Both the position numbers and the translations under genes were made by a program. The notes under the pieces are model-generated. The model had not been told where the DNA came from. It saw only the letters and a list, made by a program, of their open reading frames with translations, and ran no database searches. Below are positions 10,830 to 23,209 of a DNA stretch of 64,000 nucleotides, one piece after another; position 1 is the stretch's first letter, and each line of letters begins with the position of its first letter. Origin of the DNA: Piezodorus guildinii (lineage: Eukaryota; Arthropoda; Insecta; Hemiptera; Pentatomidae); NCBI GenBank assembly GCA_023052935.1, contig CM041292.1, positions 142,007,143 to 142,071,142 of the forward strand, written 5' to 3'.

Positions 10830-13420
10830 CTCCAACTCTACCACCAATGGTGTGAGGATCATTTTTATAGAGCCTGATCCATAAATCTCTCTCTTGTACC
10901 AATCCTATGCTGCTTCTCAATATTTTAATTGCGGTCTGGCTCTTCTTTCAAAGGCTCCCTGGATTGCACCTTCCTAAGTTTTCATCTATCTACCCCTCGG
11001 TCTCAGACCTTCCACCCTTGTCTCATATTCGTCCTTTGCCAATTGGTTTTCTTCCATTCTGGAAACATGGCTAAACCATCCCATTTGGCGTTCTTCTACA
11101 GTATCCAATGCTGGCTGAAGTCCCATATTTGACCGTATTGTCACTGTCACATTTCACACTCTGTCTCTTCTAGTCTTCTCCTCTTTTCTTCTGAAATATT
11201 GCATCTTTGTTACACACACACACACACACAGCTCTTGTGCTTTTTGGTTAGAGTCCAAGATTTACTTGAATAGGTAAGAATTGGTTAGAAAGTTTATATA
11301 AACTTCTTTTTTCCAGATAAATCCTTTCTGAAGGGAACTAAAACATTTGCTGGCAGCTTTTATTTTTTCGTTTATTTCTCCATCTATCCAACCTTATTCT
11401 CCTTCTTGTTGTTGAAAGTGAGCACCAAAATATTTAAAATCCCTTACTGGCTCTAACCCTGTATTATTTAGTCCCACAACTTGATTATTCAGATGTTTGA
11501 TTGCATGTCCTCAGTAGTCTCAGTTTGACCTGTTTCTCCCTGAGAGCTTTTATGATATCTTTTATCATAATCCTATTGAAGGCCTTGGTGAGGTTGACAA
11601 AAAATGTGAAGATTTCCTCATCATTTTCGATATTCTATTCTGAAGTTTGTTTCAGAGTGAAGATAAGGTCCTGAGTGCTAAAATTGCCTCTGAATTCATG
11701 TTGGATCCAAACATTGGTTCCATTGCATTTCTTAGGTGTCTTTCTAGGATTTTTGAGTAAATATTAACAAGGGACTCTAAGTAGGGATATTCCTCTATGA
11801 TTCTGGCATTCTCATTCGTCTCCTTTATGAAATATGGGTATTAATCAGGTACTTCCCAGTCTCTGAGAACTAATTTGTTATTCCATATTAAGTTAAGATG
11901 TTAGAATATCTTTTGTCCTGTAGTCCCTAGGTGTTTCATCATCTCTGTCGTGAAGCCATTCTATGGCTGCTGCTTTACCCAGCTAGAGAGAGGCTATAGC
12001 CTCTGCAATTCGTCTTTCCAACTTATTTGTAAAAAGTGATTCATTTCTGGTGATACTAGATTCCTGCTATCCAGAAGCTCCCTGAAATACTCCGCCCATC
12101 TGTTTATAGTATTTTTTGGGTTCCTTAAAACGGTTCCTTCTTTGTCCTTTACATGCTTTATTGCAGTGTTGCTCTCTTTGGGCTTAAGCCAAAGAGTTCT
12201 GTAGAATAGTTTTTGGATTATGACAACTTCTTTGGTCTTCTTTCTTTGCTCTTTATAGAGATGGTATTCTGCATCAGAGTTGGTGTTTAGATACTGTTTC
12301 CATCTTTGCTTTTCTCTTCTTTATTTCTTTCTTCACTTCTTCGGTCCATCAGACTGTTATCCATCAGTCCCTTTGTTTCTATTACTGATCCTGATTTTTC
12401 CATAAGCCGATTCTACTACACGCATAATTATGTTCTTGAATGCTGCCCAGCTTTCTTCTATCTGCTCACTATCCCATTTATGATACCTAAGAGCATTTTA
12501 TTCTATTAATTTTTGGTAGGCCTTCGTAACTACTGTTTTTTTCAGTCTGTAAAATTTTATTTGGACTAAAGCTTTCGGGTTTCTTCCTGGTTTCTTTTGT
12601 TTTCTCTTAGCAATTTCCATGTCCATGATAAATAGGTAATTGTCACTGCCAATTTCAAACCCTCTTTTAATTCTTACATTGACTAAGTTCTTTCTTAGAT
12701 CCCTAGGTTTTAGGAAATAGTCAATGATTGACTTTTCTCTTCTACTCGGTTCTCCTCTCTAGTGTATTTATGAACACTCTTGTGGGAGGGAATACTGTTG
12801 GCAACAATATTTCATTTACATGGCAAAGGTTTAGTATTCTTTCTACATTGTTATTGAAATGTTCTTCTCCATGAACTCCAAGCACTTCCTTCCATCTTTT
12901 TGAGTCGTAACCCATTATGATGGGTATACCCTCACTGTCGTCTAGTTCTCCCTGCAGTATTAATAAAAAATAATCTTTTTCGGAGACTATAGAGTTGTCA
13001 TTAGGTCCATAACCAATGAATAGGTTAGAGAGCTTCAATAATAATAATGCTTCAACTCTCTTAACTTGACCAATAATAGTTGATCATAGATTGCTTTCCA
13101 GTCTACGGTCAGTGAGAAATGTCCGTACGGAAGAGGAAGGCCACTCCCCTTTTTGCATGCTCCTGATTAATTACTCCTGAGTAAATGAGTTTGTGTTCCC
13201 CTACTTCTGTTTCTCCAATACCCTTTTTCTTGGTCTCAGTGATTTTCCAGATGTCTACCTTACCTTTCTTCATTTCTTCAGCTAATTTTAATTCTTTAAT
13301 ATTAAGCCCTTTGACATCCCAAGTTCCAAGTCTTAAAATCCATTTTACCCATCGTCTTCATTTCTTCAGCTAATTTTAATTCTTTACTATTTAGCCCTTT
13401 GACCTAGCCCTTTATCAGGC
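10830..13420 (-). mobile_element. RTE-like LINE remnant, antisense
   Basis: On the minus strand, from 13420 leftward, broken frames encode an APE-type endonuclease start (TWNVRGLNIKELKLAEEMKK), a middle with IIMGYDSKRWKEVLGVHGEE near 12880, and a reverse-transcriptase region near 11500-11620 resembling AFNRIMIKDIIKAL. Frameshifts and stops are frequent and the element is not functional. A 55-base piece of the N-terminus is duplicated in tandem (13265-13320 and 13355-13410). The endonuclease layout is what RTE-type LINEs of arthropods show. All open frames in this interval are pieces of it. Confidence 0.8.
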
Positions 13421-13534
13421 CTGTTCAAGAATAAGGGATACACTGTAGGGTAGGAAGTGAGGTTTACTGTGAAAGATAAAAGTTATCAGATGGGATTTGT
13501 TTTGTTTGTTCTATTGAGTTTATTTTAATTCTTC

Positions 13535-13815
13535 ATTGGTTGTTTGTTTGTTTATTTATATAACAGTGGGAGTCCTAAATTTTTCTATCCAGATTTAATT
13601 AAGTTAGTGGTCTTTAACGAGCATCTGGCACATTACACAGACTGAGACCTCCATTTTACTTCACCTGCTGCTCCATGCCATATATATATACATATATAGA
13701 AGGACGATATAACTAATGAATTTTCACAACCTTTGGAAAATCCCAGGGCCATCTGCCGGGTTTCAACCTGCAACCTTGATCATAGAAGGCTGTTATGCTA
13801 ACCATTGGACCCTGG
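13535..13815 (-). mobile_element. tRNA-headed SINE, family 2, antisense
   Basis: The minus strand begins with a tRNA-like head, 'caatggttagcataacagcc', and a B-box-like 'ggttgaaaccc'. It ends with the family-2 body 'ctcgttaaagacc', 'ggactcccactg' and a 'aataaacaaac' tail. It shares head and tail phrases with the copies at 31289-31574 and 44637-44905, but its middle is diverged and carries a short (TA)n. Confidence 0.7.
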
Positions 13816-13849
13816 TTTTAACTTTTTTTTTAAATGTTCAAAAAAAAAA

Positions 13850-15460
13850 TTGAGACATGACAAAGTAGTTAAAAACAAATCGTATGCGATGCCCTAGTAA
13901 ATGTGAAATAATTGATTACTTTAAACTAATTAACTACCTAGAGTTCAAGAAACGCCAGAAATGCCTTTCTGTAAAAAAAAATAAGCTAATTATTTAAAAA
14001 TATTTCCATTGGTATGTTTGATGAGGTATCTACATTCCATCTGCTTTCTTTACTATTGGCACGTTTTTTATAAGAAACTTTAATCCAGAAGTAACAATTA
14101 ATTATAAACCTTCAAGCTACTTCCTTTCCTTGCCTTTGTTAAGGCATTGCTAGAATAGGAAATTATTATTTTATTTCTTTATTATTATTACTATTTTTAT
14201 TTAATTTTTGGTGAGAAACATTAACTACTGATGAATCGCTATATTTCGGTTGGAGCTGGTACCACCCGAAGCAGAAGTTAGTTCCGAATTTAACTCTTTT
14301 TGAACAAACTGAGCGTGATGTTAAATAAAAAAAAAACATGCACCAACGGCCATAACCTGTGGCCCCTTAGAGTGATTGAAACCCAAAACCCGGAATCAAG
14401 GATGAGCTTGAGGCTATCATATTAAGTAATCATGTAAGCGTGTCGAAGGACACTCGGTGGAGAATATTTCAGTATTTCTTTCCAGGTATTTGTAAAAGCT
14501 TCTTTAGTAAGTTTCGCTATGCAAAAAAAGTGATCAACACAGGGATTTCGTTTAGATATACCTTTTTACAAAATGGAAACGAGAACGGACTACGAGAAAT
14601 GGCCTCCAGGTGACTTCTCTTCTCAATGTCAAGTAATTTTTAATACTGTTTTTTTTTTTTTTTTTTTTTAAATAGCATTATTGACAAACTAAGTTAAACA
14701 AATACTAACAATTTTTTTCGGTTCACAAATCACCCAACATTCACTTACCACCCTGTTTTAAAAATACATTTTTAAAGTATTCATATAAACTCTAAATGAA
14801 ATATTATTAATGACATGAAGTTCTTCTTTCCCAAAAGTAGAACAGAGCATTTTTTTAAAACAGTTGTAATTCACCGATTCTTAACATCATATTTAAATTT
14901 TACATCAGATAGATAGTCATATGCCATGCCAGAATGAAAAATAAATTTGATTTCCATGAAAATACCATTCAGTATCCACATTAGCATTTCGTTCCCACTA
15001 ATATCGTAAAAGAAAAATAACAACCGGAAAAGGTAATTTAAAAAAAAATGAAAATTTAAATAACATATTGCTGGGAACAGAATTTGTCGTGGTAGGAGCA
15101 GATCCCGTAGTATAATTACTTTCCTCTGCTTGTAGACATACTTAGCATTCCATCTATGGCCTAGTGTTTATGTATGAGAAGTGGAGTGGCCGAGTGAACG
15201 CGCGTTACCTAGCAACCTGATGACTAGAAACTTAGGAATAAAATAATAACGAGTTCGCGTCACGGATATTAAATCTGCATTTTCCCCCCGCCTTCACCTC
15301 CTGACCTGCGAAACCACCTCATAGTATTTAAAGGCGAGGTAGGTGTAAAAGAAAAAAAAAAAAGCGAGTGTTTATACTTTTAGGTGTAAAATTCAGGATA
15401 TGATTGACACTCACAAAAGCTGCATTTTAATGGTGCGATATTTTTTAAAAATTTATTTTA
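13850..15460. other. Non-coding, nothing firmly recognised
   Basis: No gene is supported. A T-run lies at 14650-14669 and short GC-richer patches occur near 14255-14400 and 15180-15310. If the first exon of the gene at 16956-19732 is within reach, it should be somewhere in this stretch; ATG TTT GAT GAG before gtatct near 14015 is one weak candidate. Confidence 0.4.
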
Positions 15461-15464
15461 AAGA

Positions 15465-16790
15465 AATTTACAACTGTATTATACAATAAAATACATTAAG
15501 TAAATGTGTTATTTAATCATATGGGCTTGATACAGGCATGTGAAGAAACTAGCCAGTGTTCAGCCACTTCATTGTTTATTTAATGTAGTAGGTCGCGTGG
15601 CATCGACTATTCAGCCGCCTCGGGAGATTATCAGGAATAGATGTTGATGAGAGTTTGCGAACGAGTGGGTTAGAGTGGATGGCTAATTAGGAATTATAGG
15701 AGGTATATCTAGTTTAGGTTAGACCTGCAACTAATGGGATATTTAGGTCTTTATGGATTATTTTATTGTTGAAAAAGTAAGGGTCATTTAGTATTTTTCG
15801 GAGGGTTTTCGATCGCAAGGATTGAATGCCCGAGGAATTGGATGGTTTGGTGGATCCCCATAACTCAATTCCATATGTCCAAATAGGGCTAATGATGGTA
15901 ATATAAATTAATTTTTTGTGGTATGTGGAACGTTTTGAGCGTTTGTCAAGTAAATGTTGTAGTAAACGGTATTTACGAGCTGTTTTAGTGTTGTGAGGAT
16001 TCCAAGTAAGACGTTTGTCAAGATGGAGTCCTAGGTACCGGATCTGTTCAACTGAGGTGAGTGGAATATTGCTAAAGGATATAAGGGACAGGCTGACATA
16101 GGTTTTCGACAAAAGGAAAGGGTAAAGATAATTTGATAATATTTAGTAGAATAGATTTTAATTCTCCACTTTTGACACGATTCTTCAATGGAAAAAAATG
16201 TGGTGAGACCGGATGGTTTTTCAAGCAACAAATGGGCCATTATTTGTTATGCGTTACGGATAACGCACATGTGTCATCTGCTTAAGTAGTGAGAGCAGTA
16301 GTAGGATGGATTTGAATATCAACTGCACCCGGAATACTACCTTGCGGTACACCGGCGGACTGAGAAAATATAGATGAGTAGGAAAGGTTATGACTTACGT
16401 TAGTTCTATTAGTGAGGTAGGAACGGATTAATAAGAAGTACTTAGGAGAGAGGAATTGGCAAAGTTTGTAGAGCAGTCATGGGTTCCAAACTCAGTCAAA
16501 GCCTGTTCCACGTCGAGAAAGGCTCCAGTGCAATTCATCCCGCGTCCCAATGTAGAAGATATAATATCCACCACACGGTGACATTGTTGTATAGAGGAAT
16601 GGGATGAGCCAAATCCAAAATGGTGGTCAGGAAACACTTGGTTAATATCCAGGATTGGATATAGACGTTTAAGGAGCAGTTTTTCTAGAATTTTCCTAAT
16701 AATGGGCAAAGGAGAAATAGGACTGTAGGATGACGGATTTTCAAGAGGCTTTTTAGGCTTAGGGATCATCTTGCTCATGGAAAATTTTCA
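15465..16790 (-). mobile_element. Jockey-like LINE, 3' half, antisense
   Basis: The minus strand encodes broken pieces of a reverse transcriptase: PKPKKPLENPSSYSPISPLP and DHHFGFGSSHSSIQQCHRVV (near 16600), then VEQIRYLGLHLDKRLTWNPH (near 16030), TYGIELWGSTKPSNSS, and the C-terminus, followed by the 3' UTR 'acaactgtattata'. This order is typical of Jockey-type elements. It is 5'-truncated with frameshifts and is closely related to the copies at 21255-22165 and 22635-23185. Confidence 0.85.
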
Positions 16791-16955
16791 AGGGTCAGAC
16801 ACAGACGAGATCCAATGGAGAAAAATCCTAAATCTTTGGTGTGTTCTGTAATTCATAATTTGGTCAACTAGTCTTTCATTATCTTAAATTAATGTTTAAT
16901 TCATACACCAATATCATACATTTATTGTTTGAAATATATAATATCTATTTTACAG

Positions 16956-19732
16956 ATTGCGGTTTTTTTACTTCTACTTGTAATTGTAACAGTGCTGGTT
17001 ATATATGGAGGGCTCAGTCAAGGTGCTATTATGAGGTTGTATGAATTGATAAATTTAGATATGTATGTATTTATATATAACTAATACCCTTTGAAAACAA
17101 TTTATCGCCGTATTTTTAAGGAAACTGAATCAAAATATTATAGAAGAGTAATGTTAACCATCCCTGTTTTGATAAAAAAAATAAATTGATTAGGACCGAT
17201 TGTGTCTTCACTTGGCCTAAACGCTCTCCGGATCTAACACTACTGGAGTTTTGGGTTTGGGATAACATAATACAAAATTTAATGTAAATTTTGTCAGTGA
17301 TCTTAATTCTTTACGAATAGGGATAATTAAATGCAGGTCAAAAAGGACATCCAAGGACTTCCAGCTTGTGCTACTGAGGGAAGAAACTATCAAACCTGTC
17401 CCAAAGCTCAAGATGATCATTTTTACCAACATTTAATTTCAATATTCAGATAAATAATGAAATAATAACTGAAACGGTTAAGAGATGGCCTTCATATTAC
17501 AATGTGTTTTTCATATTTTTCAGTTTGCTTGGTTTTGTACCCTTGCTTATGTCAGGTATGAAAAAGAAAAAAGAAAAAGAGCGGCATAGAAGGTCATTCA
17601 TTAGGAAAATAAAGCCTTCAGAAGAAAAGTTCGAAATGCAGTCTTCGGCTGACGAAACAAGAATCTGCGTAGTAGATCTCACCCTGGCAAACGTTAAAGG
17701 TATGGAAGAAAAGAAAATCATTTTCACTTGGTTTTTAAATCAACAAAAAAAAATTACCGCAAGATTGGGAGGAATGCAATCATTCTCAATTAATTAACTC
17801 TTATACGATTTCGCCTTTATTGGATAAATTTCTAGATGTGCATGTTAATATATAATCTAATATGTACAACAGGCCGTGTAGGTCCTTGGGCGCGTGGTGT
17901 AACCTCCTGAGAGAATATTCTCACAACGTTTCTCGATGAAATTGTATAAGGTAGGGTCATCACTCCTATTTATGAGTGGCCAACAGTAGTCTGACGGGTC
18001 TCACATACCCGGGGAGAGGCTGTGAGTGAATCCTTATTTAATTATATCCTTATAAAATTCTCCCTGGGCTGGGATTCGAACTCACAACCTTAGGCTTGCA
18101 AGACTAGTCACTCAACCACGGGCTCCCCCTTATACTCGTATAAGTATATATATAAAATTAAGTAATCACAAAATTGTCTAATTTAAATGTATCTATAATA
18201 AACACTCATTATTTTAACTATGGGTATTTCCGATATGTATGGATGGAGAAGGGCTGCCGAAGACAGGTCAGAGTGGAGGAGGGTCGCTGAGGAGGCCTAG
18301 GTCCTACAAGGACCATAGCGCCGATAGATAGATAGATTTCCGATATGTAAATGAAGTATAATTATGATTGACACTTGAATTAGATTGGATCTATTGCTAG
18401 AGACATATTTTATATACACTTTTATATATCTGATAATGGGTTACAGAACGACGCCGAAAGAAAATTTCATATTCCCGAGTATTCTCACTATTTCGAAGAA
18501 AAAAAGAACCTACAAAAGATATTTTCACAATTTCTGGAGATATTTGTGAAATGGAGGATATTGAAGATGGAAGGAGTTCTAAAGGAAAGGGAAAGAAAGC
18601 AAATAAAAATAAAGGTAAATTTTTGAGTCAATAAAATAGAACAGAATACCACTGATTCACACCTATAAGAAACAACCTTTTGCAAATTTTTAGCCCCTTA
18701 ATTCTTATAGGAGGGAAGTTATAGTGTAGGAGTGGGGGAAAAATGGTTTTCTTCTGAAAAGCTCAACCGATTTTCACGAAAAAGATATATGTTTGGGACA
18801 TTAAAAAAAGGGTTTCAAAAAATATTTTTCTGCATTAAAATGTTAGTCAAAACAATTTTTTGAAACTTTCAAACTATTTTTTTTTTTTTATGATGGTTTG
18901 GTACACCTCATATTTTTTGCTATTTGTCCTTCGTAATATACATGTTTTTTCAATTTTATCGCAAGTGGACCCCATGGTGAATATATAACTATATAGTTCT
19001 TTGTCATTGGTTTGAAGTTCGCTAAGTAAATTGTTTGTCTGAGCAACATATTCAATATTTTTGTCTCTATTCCTCTAAGTACAATATAATTAAAAATATT
19101 GTACTTGTACTTGAAAGTACAATATTACTTATTGTAAAGTACAATAGTATAATAATAATAATAGGCTTACCGAACCCGAAGGTTCGATGCCGATACCACC
19201 AAACTTCGCCTGCACAGACTCGTCCAATGAAAGTACAATAGTACTTGAAATATATCAAAGGATCATTTCTGATCGAGAGAAGGCCATAGAGCTGAAAATA
19301 AATCAATAAATAAGTCTTTTTTTAATGATTAATAAACTGTTTTTGATGAGTTGGATATAAAGTAGGATCACTTGCAATAATTTTTGTATATCTAACTTAA
19401 TCGGAACGCCTCTGTGCCTATGTTTTTTTGACAAATATTAAATGTCTAGTTGCAGAAAAATATTCCACACAAGTTTTGTGACACAACAGTTATGATAACC
19501 TTTCCTACTAACTCCATATACAAGTCCATATAAAAAAAGATTATGTTTTAAGATTTTTACTTTTAATTACGAATTATAAATGTATGTTTATTGTTATATT
19601 GTTTATATATATTTTATATATTATATGTATATTATATATTGTTATATTTATATTTCAGAAAAGGATCCCTTTTCATCGTTAGACCAAATTCTGCTATCTC
19701 TCCTCAATATGGGCATGATGAGAAAAGTTTGA
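16956..19732 (+). CDS. Gene D: hydrophobic-leader protein, first exon missing
   Basis: Four exons (16956-17035, 17524-17699, 18447-18614, 19659-19732) join in frame through GT-AG introns of phases 2, 1, 1 and end at TGA. Exon one found encodes IAVFLLLLVIVTVLVIYGGL, a signal peptide or membrane anchor, followed by a second hydrophobic stretch (SLLGFVPLLMSG). A very basic segment KKKKEKERHRR, a middle with DETRICVVDLTLANV, a second basic patch, and an acidic stretch EMEDIEDG come next. The C-terminus is DQILLSLLNMGMMRKV. The start codon must lie upstream in a small exon joined in phase 0; I could not find it. The phase pattern is the same as in gene A (51621-58195), suggesting the same family, although sequence similarity is not visible. 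The first donor (ag|gttgta) is weak. Intron 3 holds a SINE and a LINE tail. Confidence 0.6.
17875..18126 (-). mobile_element. SINE family 1, antisense
   Basis: The reverse complement reads 'ggggagcccgtggttgagtg', then a B-box 'gttcgaatccc', then the body with 'ggattcactcacagcctctc' and 'gtgatgaccctacc'. It lies in intron 3 of gene D and is moderately diverged from the copy at 5679-5979. Confidence 0.85.
18235..18335 (+). mobile_element. LINE 3' tail with GATA repeats
   Basis: The fragment reads GWRRAAEDRSEWRRVAEEA in one frame, like the C-termini of many arthropod LINE reverse transcriptases (compare REDWRTKLQEA at 60727-60933). It is followed by 'gccgatagatagatag', a tail microsatellite common for such elements. 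Confidence 0.55.
18661..18842 (+). repeat. Half of a fold-back repeat, partner of 37085-37625
   Basis: Shared phrases in the same order with 37166-37330 include 'gcaaatttttag', 'aagttat', 'ttttct' and 'gctcaaccg', with an A-rich centre after them. Only one arm is present here, in intron 4 of gene D. Confidence 0.65.
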
Positions 19733-19739
19733 TTTACTT

Positions 19740-21250
19740 GAAATATTAATATTATCGTTTTTTTTATTTTTTATTAATATACAGTAAGTTGTTTTATAAA
19801 TTGTATCTTATTTTAAAAATAAGAGTAGAATGTGTGTTTTATTTTAGTTTTGTTTTTATAGAACATTTCCTGTTCTATGTTTACCTACTACGCACGACTA
19901 AAAGTATTAATAAATTTCCTCACAACCTTCGTTTGAAGTAAGATTTAGCATTTACCTTTCACGGTGTTTTACTTACCTGATTGGAAGTTCCAGGCGATTT
20001 CATGTCAAATATTTCTACAATATACACATACACACACAACACACACACATATATATATATATTAAATATTTATTCACTGCCGTCAAATAACAAAGGACGG
20101 TCACTGAACGTGTGAACCTGAAACCAATTAATCATACAAAACAAATTCAGATCCTCGTTTTACTTCATACAAAGGCAATATAGACACAAAATTTATGTTA
20201 ACATTTTTAATAATCTGAAAATTTTGAATAAAATAATTAATTAGACGGTTCTGACTATGAAACCTCTTGTATGATTGATTCAGCATTAACAAAAGGCAGT
20301 GAATTTTATATAAAGTTAGTACTTATAAATAACTTTTTATTCATAACAGATATAATATAAAATAAAGATTGTAAATTAATAATTAAAACTAAGATTCAAC
20401 TTGGAAATGATCTATTGTATCATACATGCCTCGCGAGCTATACATAAATAGATACCATTAACAAGTATCATTTAATATTTACAAATATAACAATAATATT
20501 TACATAATTAAAATGAAGTTAATCTAATTTTATGCCTAAAACCAACTTACAACTATATTCATGACTGTTTCCAACTATTCCTTACTAATATACGACATCC
20601 ACAATTATGGCAGTGACATTATTTATTCTTACTTAATTCTGAACAGCTAGCTTACAGTCTTTAGTAAAATATCAATAATACTATGGTATAATACTATTTC
20701 TTTGTGAAATTAAATAATCGCAACATATTAATCCCTATTTAAATAGTGAAAATCTTTGGATTATATAGTTATACTAAATTATTGATGTAAAACAAATATT
20801 TTTCTTCAAACTCGAATAACTTCCAGGTATTGTTCTTAAACTTTACTTGGATGACAGAATCAATCTTGGTTCTGAAACAAGAATATTAACATATGTATTG
20901 AAATATTTATAATTTACTATCATGATCAACATGTAGAAAAAAAAAAATTAATATTTTGATTTGAGCAATTTCGCTTTCGAACTGGCGGTCTTAGAGTCCA
21001 AATTTCAAAATTGTTTACCTGGTGTAGGGAGCATTCTAAAAATATATAAATAAATGACAAGCTGCGCATGAATAAAGTTTAGAATAAAGGATTTCTCTTA
21101 TAGAAGAATATAATGATTACTTTAAAAAAAAAAAACGAAATCTTATAATATAAGGCATTTGCTAAAGTCAATTTTAACTTTGACATTTATAGAGTAAGGA
21201 ATGTATCTTCTTGATATCTAAATTTTATTAAAATATAATTTAATTGTTTT
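19740..21250. other. Non-coding, simple repeats only
   Basis: Beyond the 3' end of gene D there is AT-rich DNA with (CA)n/(TA)n near 20030-20062. No gene or element was recognised. Confidence 0.5.
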
Positions 21251-21254
21251 ATAA

Positions 21255-22165
21255 CTCAAGGCAGTATTCTAGGACCCATCCTTTACACAGTTTATACAGC
21301 TGATATCCTATCCCATCCTAGCACTTTCCTTTCTACCTATGATGATGACACATGTGTGTTATCAGTCAACAACGATCCAACAATTGCCTCCCAAACTCTT
21401 CAATCACACATAAAAGACCTTGAAGTATGGTGTCAGAACTGGAGAATAAAAATAAATTCCAATAAATCCCACCAAATCACCTTTACCCTTCGTCGTAAAC
21501 CTATGACATCCTGCCCAACAGTATCCTTCAATAACACTCCTCTTGTCCCGGTTGAACAGATCCAATACCTAGGACTGCACCTGGACAAAAGTCTTACTTG
21601 GAACCCTCATACAAGACTGAAAAGACAAGAAACTGCCTGACGTTTTCGACTACTTCAACACTTACTAGACAAACGCTCTAACCTTCCACTTGAGTACAAA
21701 AGGCTCATCTATATGACTATCATCAGACCGATATGGACTTACGGAGTAGAGATTTGGGGCTCTGCTAAACCATCGAATTCTTCCCGTCTCCAATCCTTGC
21801 AATCAAAAATCCTTCGAAAAATCCTCAACGCTCCTTATTTTGTCACAAATAAACTCATCCATAAAGACCTTAACGTTCCCTATGTTGCTGACTTGGCGCG
21901 AACCAGGTACCACTCCTTTCATAACAAACTCCATTCCCACTCTAATTCACTTGTTTCAATCCTTGATTCCTCTACAATCCCTGATAATCCTCCGAGGCGT
22001 CTGAAAAGAAGATGGCCACGAGACCTTCTAGTTTAACATAGTCTTTGGAGAGCTGTCAATGGGTAGTATCCCCACATGTGAATCCATGACATTTGTATCT
22101 TGTATCTTATTTACTAGATGTATATCATTATACAGTTGTAAATAGCAATAAATCTATTAAAAAAT
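21255..22165 (+). mobile_element. Jockey-like LINE, 3' half, best-preserved copy
   Basis: Reading gives GSILGPILYTVYTADILSHP and the catalytic-region relic with YDDDTC (the YADD-type box, here YDDD), then VEQIQYLGLHLDKSLTWNPH, TYGVEIWGSAKPSNSSRLQS, and the C-terminal tail PPRRLKRRWPRDLLV. A 3' UTR with 'atacagttgtaaat' and an A-rich tail follows. One stop (near 21640) breaks the frame. The upstream reverse-transcriptase and endonuclease regions are missing, so this is a 5'-truncated insertion. Confidence 0.9.
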
Positions 22166-22202
22166 TGTTTTATATAATCTTGAAGTATAAACCAGCAAGG
22201 GA

Positions 22203-22350
22203 GAGCTCGTGACTGTGTGGCTAGCGCGCAAGTCAAGTACGCCATAATTTGTGAGTTTGAATCTCTATCCCAGCATATGATTAAATGGGAATTAACTCAA
22301 AACCTCTCACCGGGTATTTGGGACACGTCAGCCAAACGGTGGCTACACAC
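22203..22350 (+). mobile_element. Diverged SINE family 1 copy
   Basis: It starts 'gtgactgtgtggctagcgcg' with a degraded B-box 'gagtttgaatctc', then 'gggaattaactcaaaacctc' and 'cgtcagccaaacggtggc' as in the family-1 body. The 3' part is lost. Confidence 0.75.
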
Positions 22351-22634
22351 AAAAATAGTACCATACACCTAATATATAATACACCTAACAAAAAAAATGA
22401 AAAAATTATCGAACTAGACGGATTTCCACTAAAAGAGACAAAGTACTTGGTGCATTATTAGCAACAAGTTCAGAAAACATTAACTCCATAATAATAAAAA
22501 AAACTACCTATTTCCCAAGTCGAAGACTATCTTCTGCTATTCTTCCATGATGAGAAATCATATTTTAGAAATGTGAAACATTATCCATTCTAGGCTTAGA
22601 AGAGAATACTTTTTTATTTATTTTTAGTAATTTA

Positions 22635-23185
22635 CAACTGTATTTAACAACACAATTAGTAAATATGAGGAATGAAAAAAAAAGTCATGGAAATGTCTTG
22701 AAAAAGAACTACCCAGTGGTATCACTTCACTAACTATTTTAACTCAGTAGGTCCCGAGGCCACCTTCTTTTCAGTCGCCTTAGAGGGTTATCAGGGATAT
22801 CTAAGGAAAATAAATTACGGACAAGTGGGTTTGTATGGGCAGAGAGTTTAGAATGAAAAGAGGAGTATCTATCACGGGCTATGTCTGCAACAAATGGGAC
22901 ATTAAGGTCATCAAGGATGAGTTGATTTGTAACAAAATAAGGGGCTTTCAGGATTTTGCGAAGGATTTTGGACTGTAAGGAATGGATGCGGGAGGAATTA
23001 AATCGTTTCGTAGAGCCCCAAAGCTCGATTCCATATGTCCAAATAGGTCTGATAACAGTGATGTAATATACTGTGATGAGTGATGTGATGAGTCTTTTGT
23101 AATATACTGGAAGTTTTGAACGTTTGTCTAGTAAGTGTTGTAGTAATCGATATCTTCGAGCAGTTTCTTGTCGTTTCAGTCTTGT
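22635..23185 (-). mobile_element. Jockey-like LINE 3' end, antisense
   Basis: The minus strand carries an open frame of 153 residues including TRLKRQETARRYRLLQHLLD, TYGIELWGSTKRFNSSRIHS and NPLRRLKRRWPRDLLS before a stop. The 3' UTR to the left has 'caactgtatttaac'. An internal duplication of a few residues (ITSLITVYYITVIRP) distinguishes it from the copy at 21255-22165. Confidence 0.88.
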
Positions 23186-23209
23186 GTAAGGATAGAACAA
23201 TACTTAAAA

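Noticed and set aside
14220..14420. 5S-rRNA-like phrase 'caacggccataacctg' and nearby sequence
   Set aside because: Only about 17 bases resemble the start of 5S rRNA and the rest does not follow it. Not enough for a 5S gene or a 5S-derived SINE.
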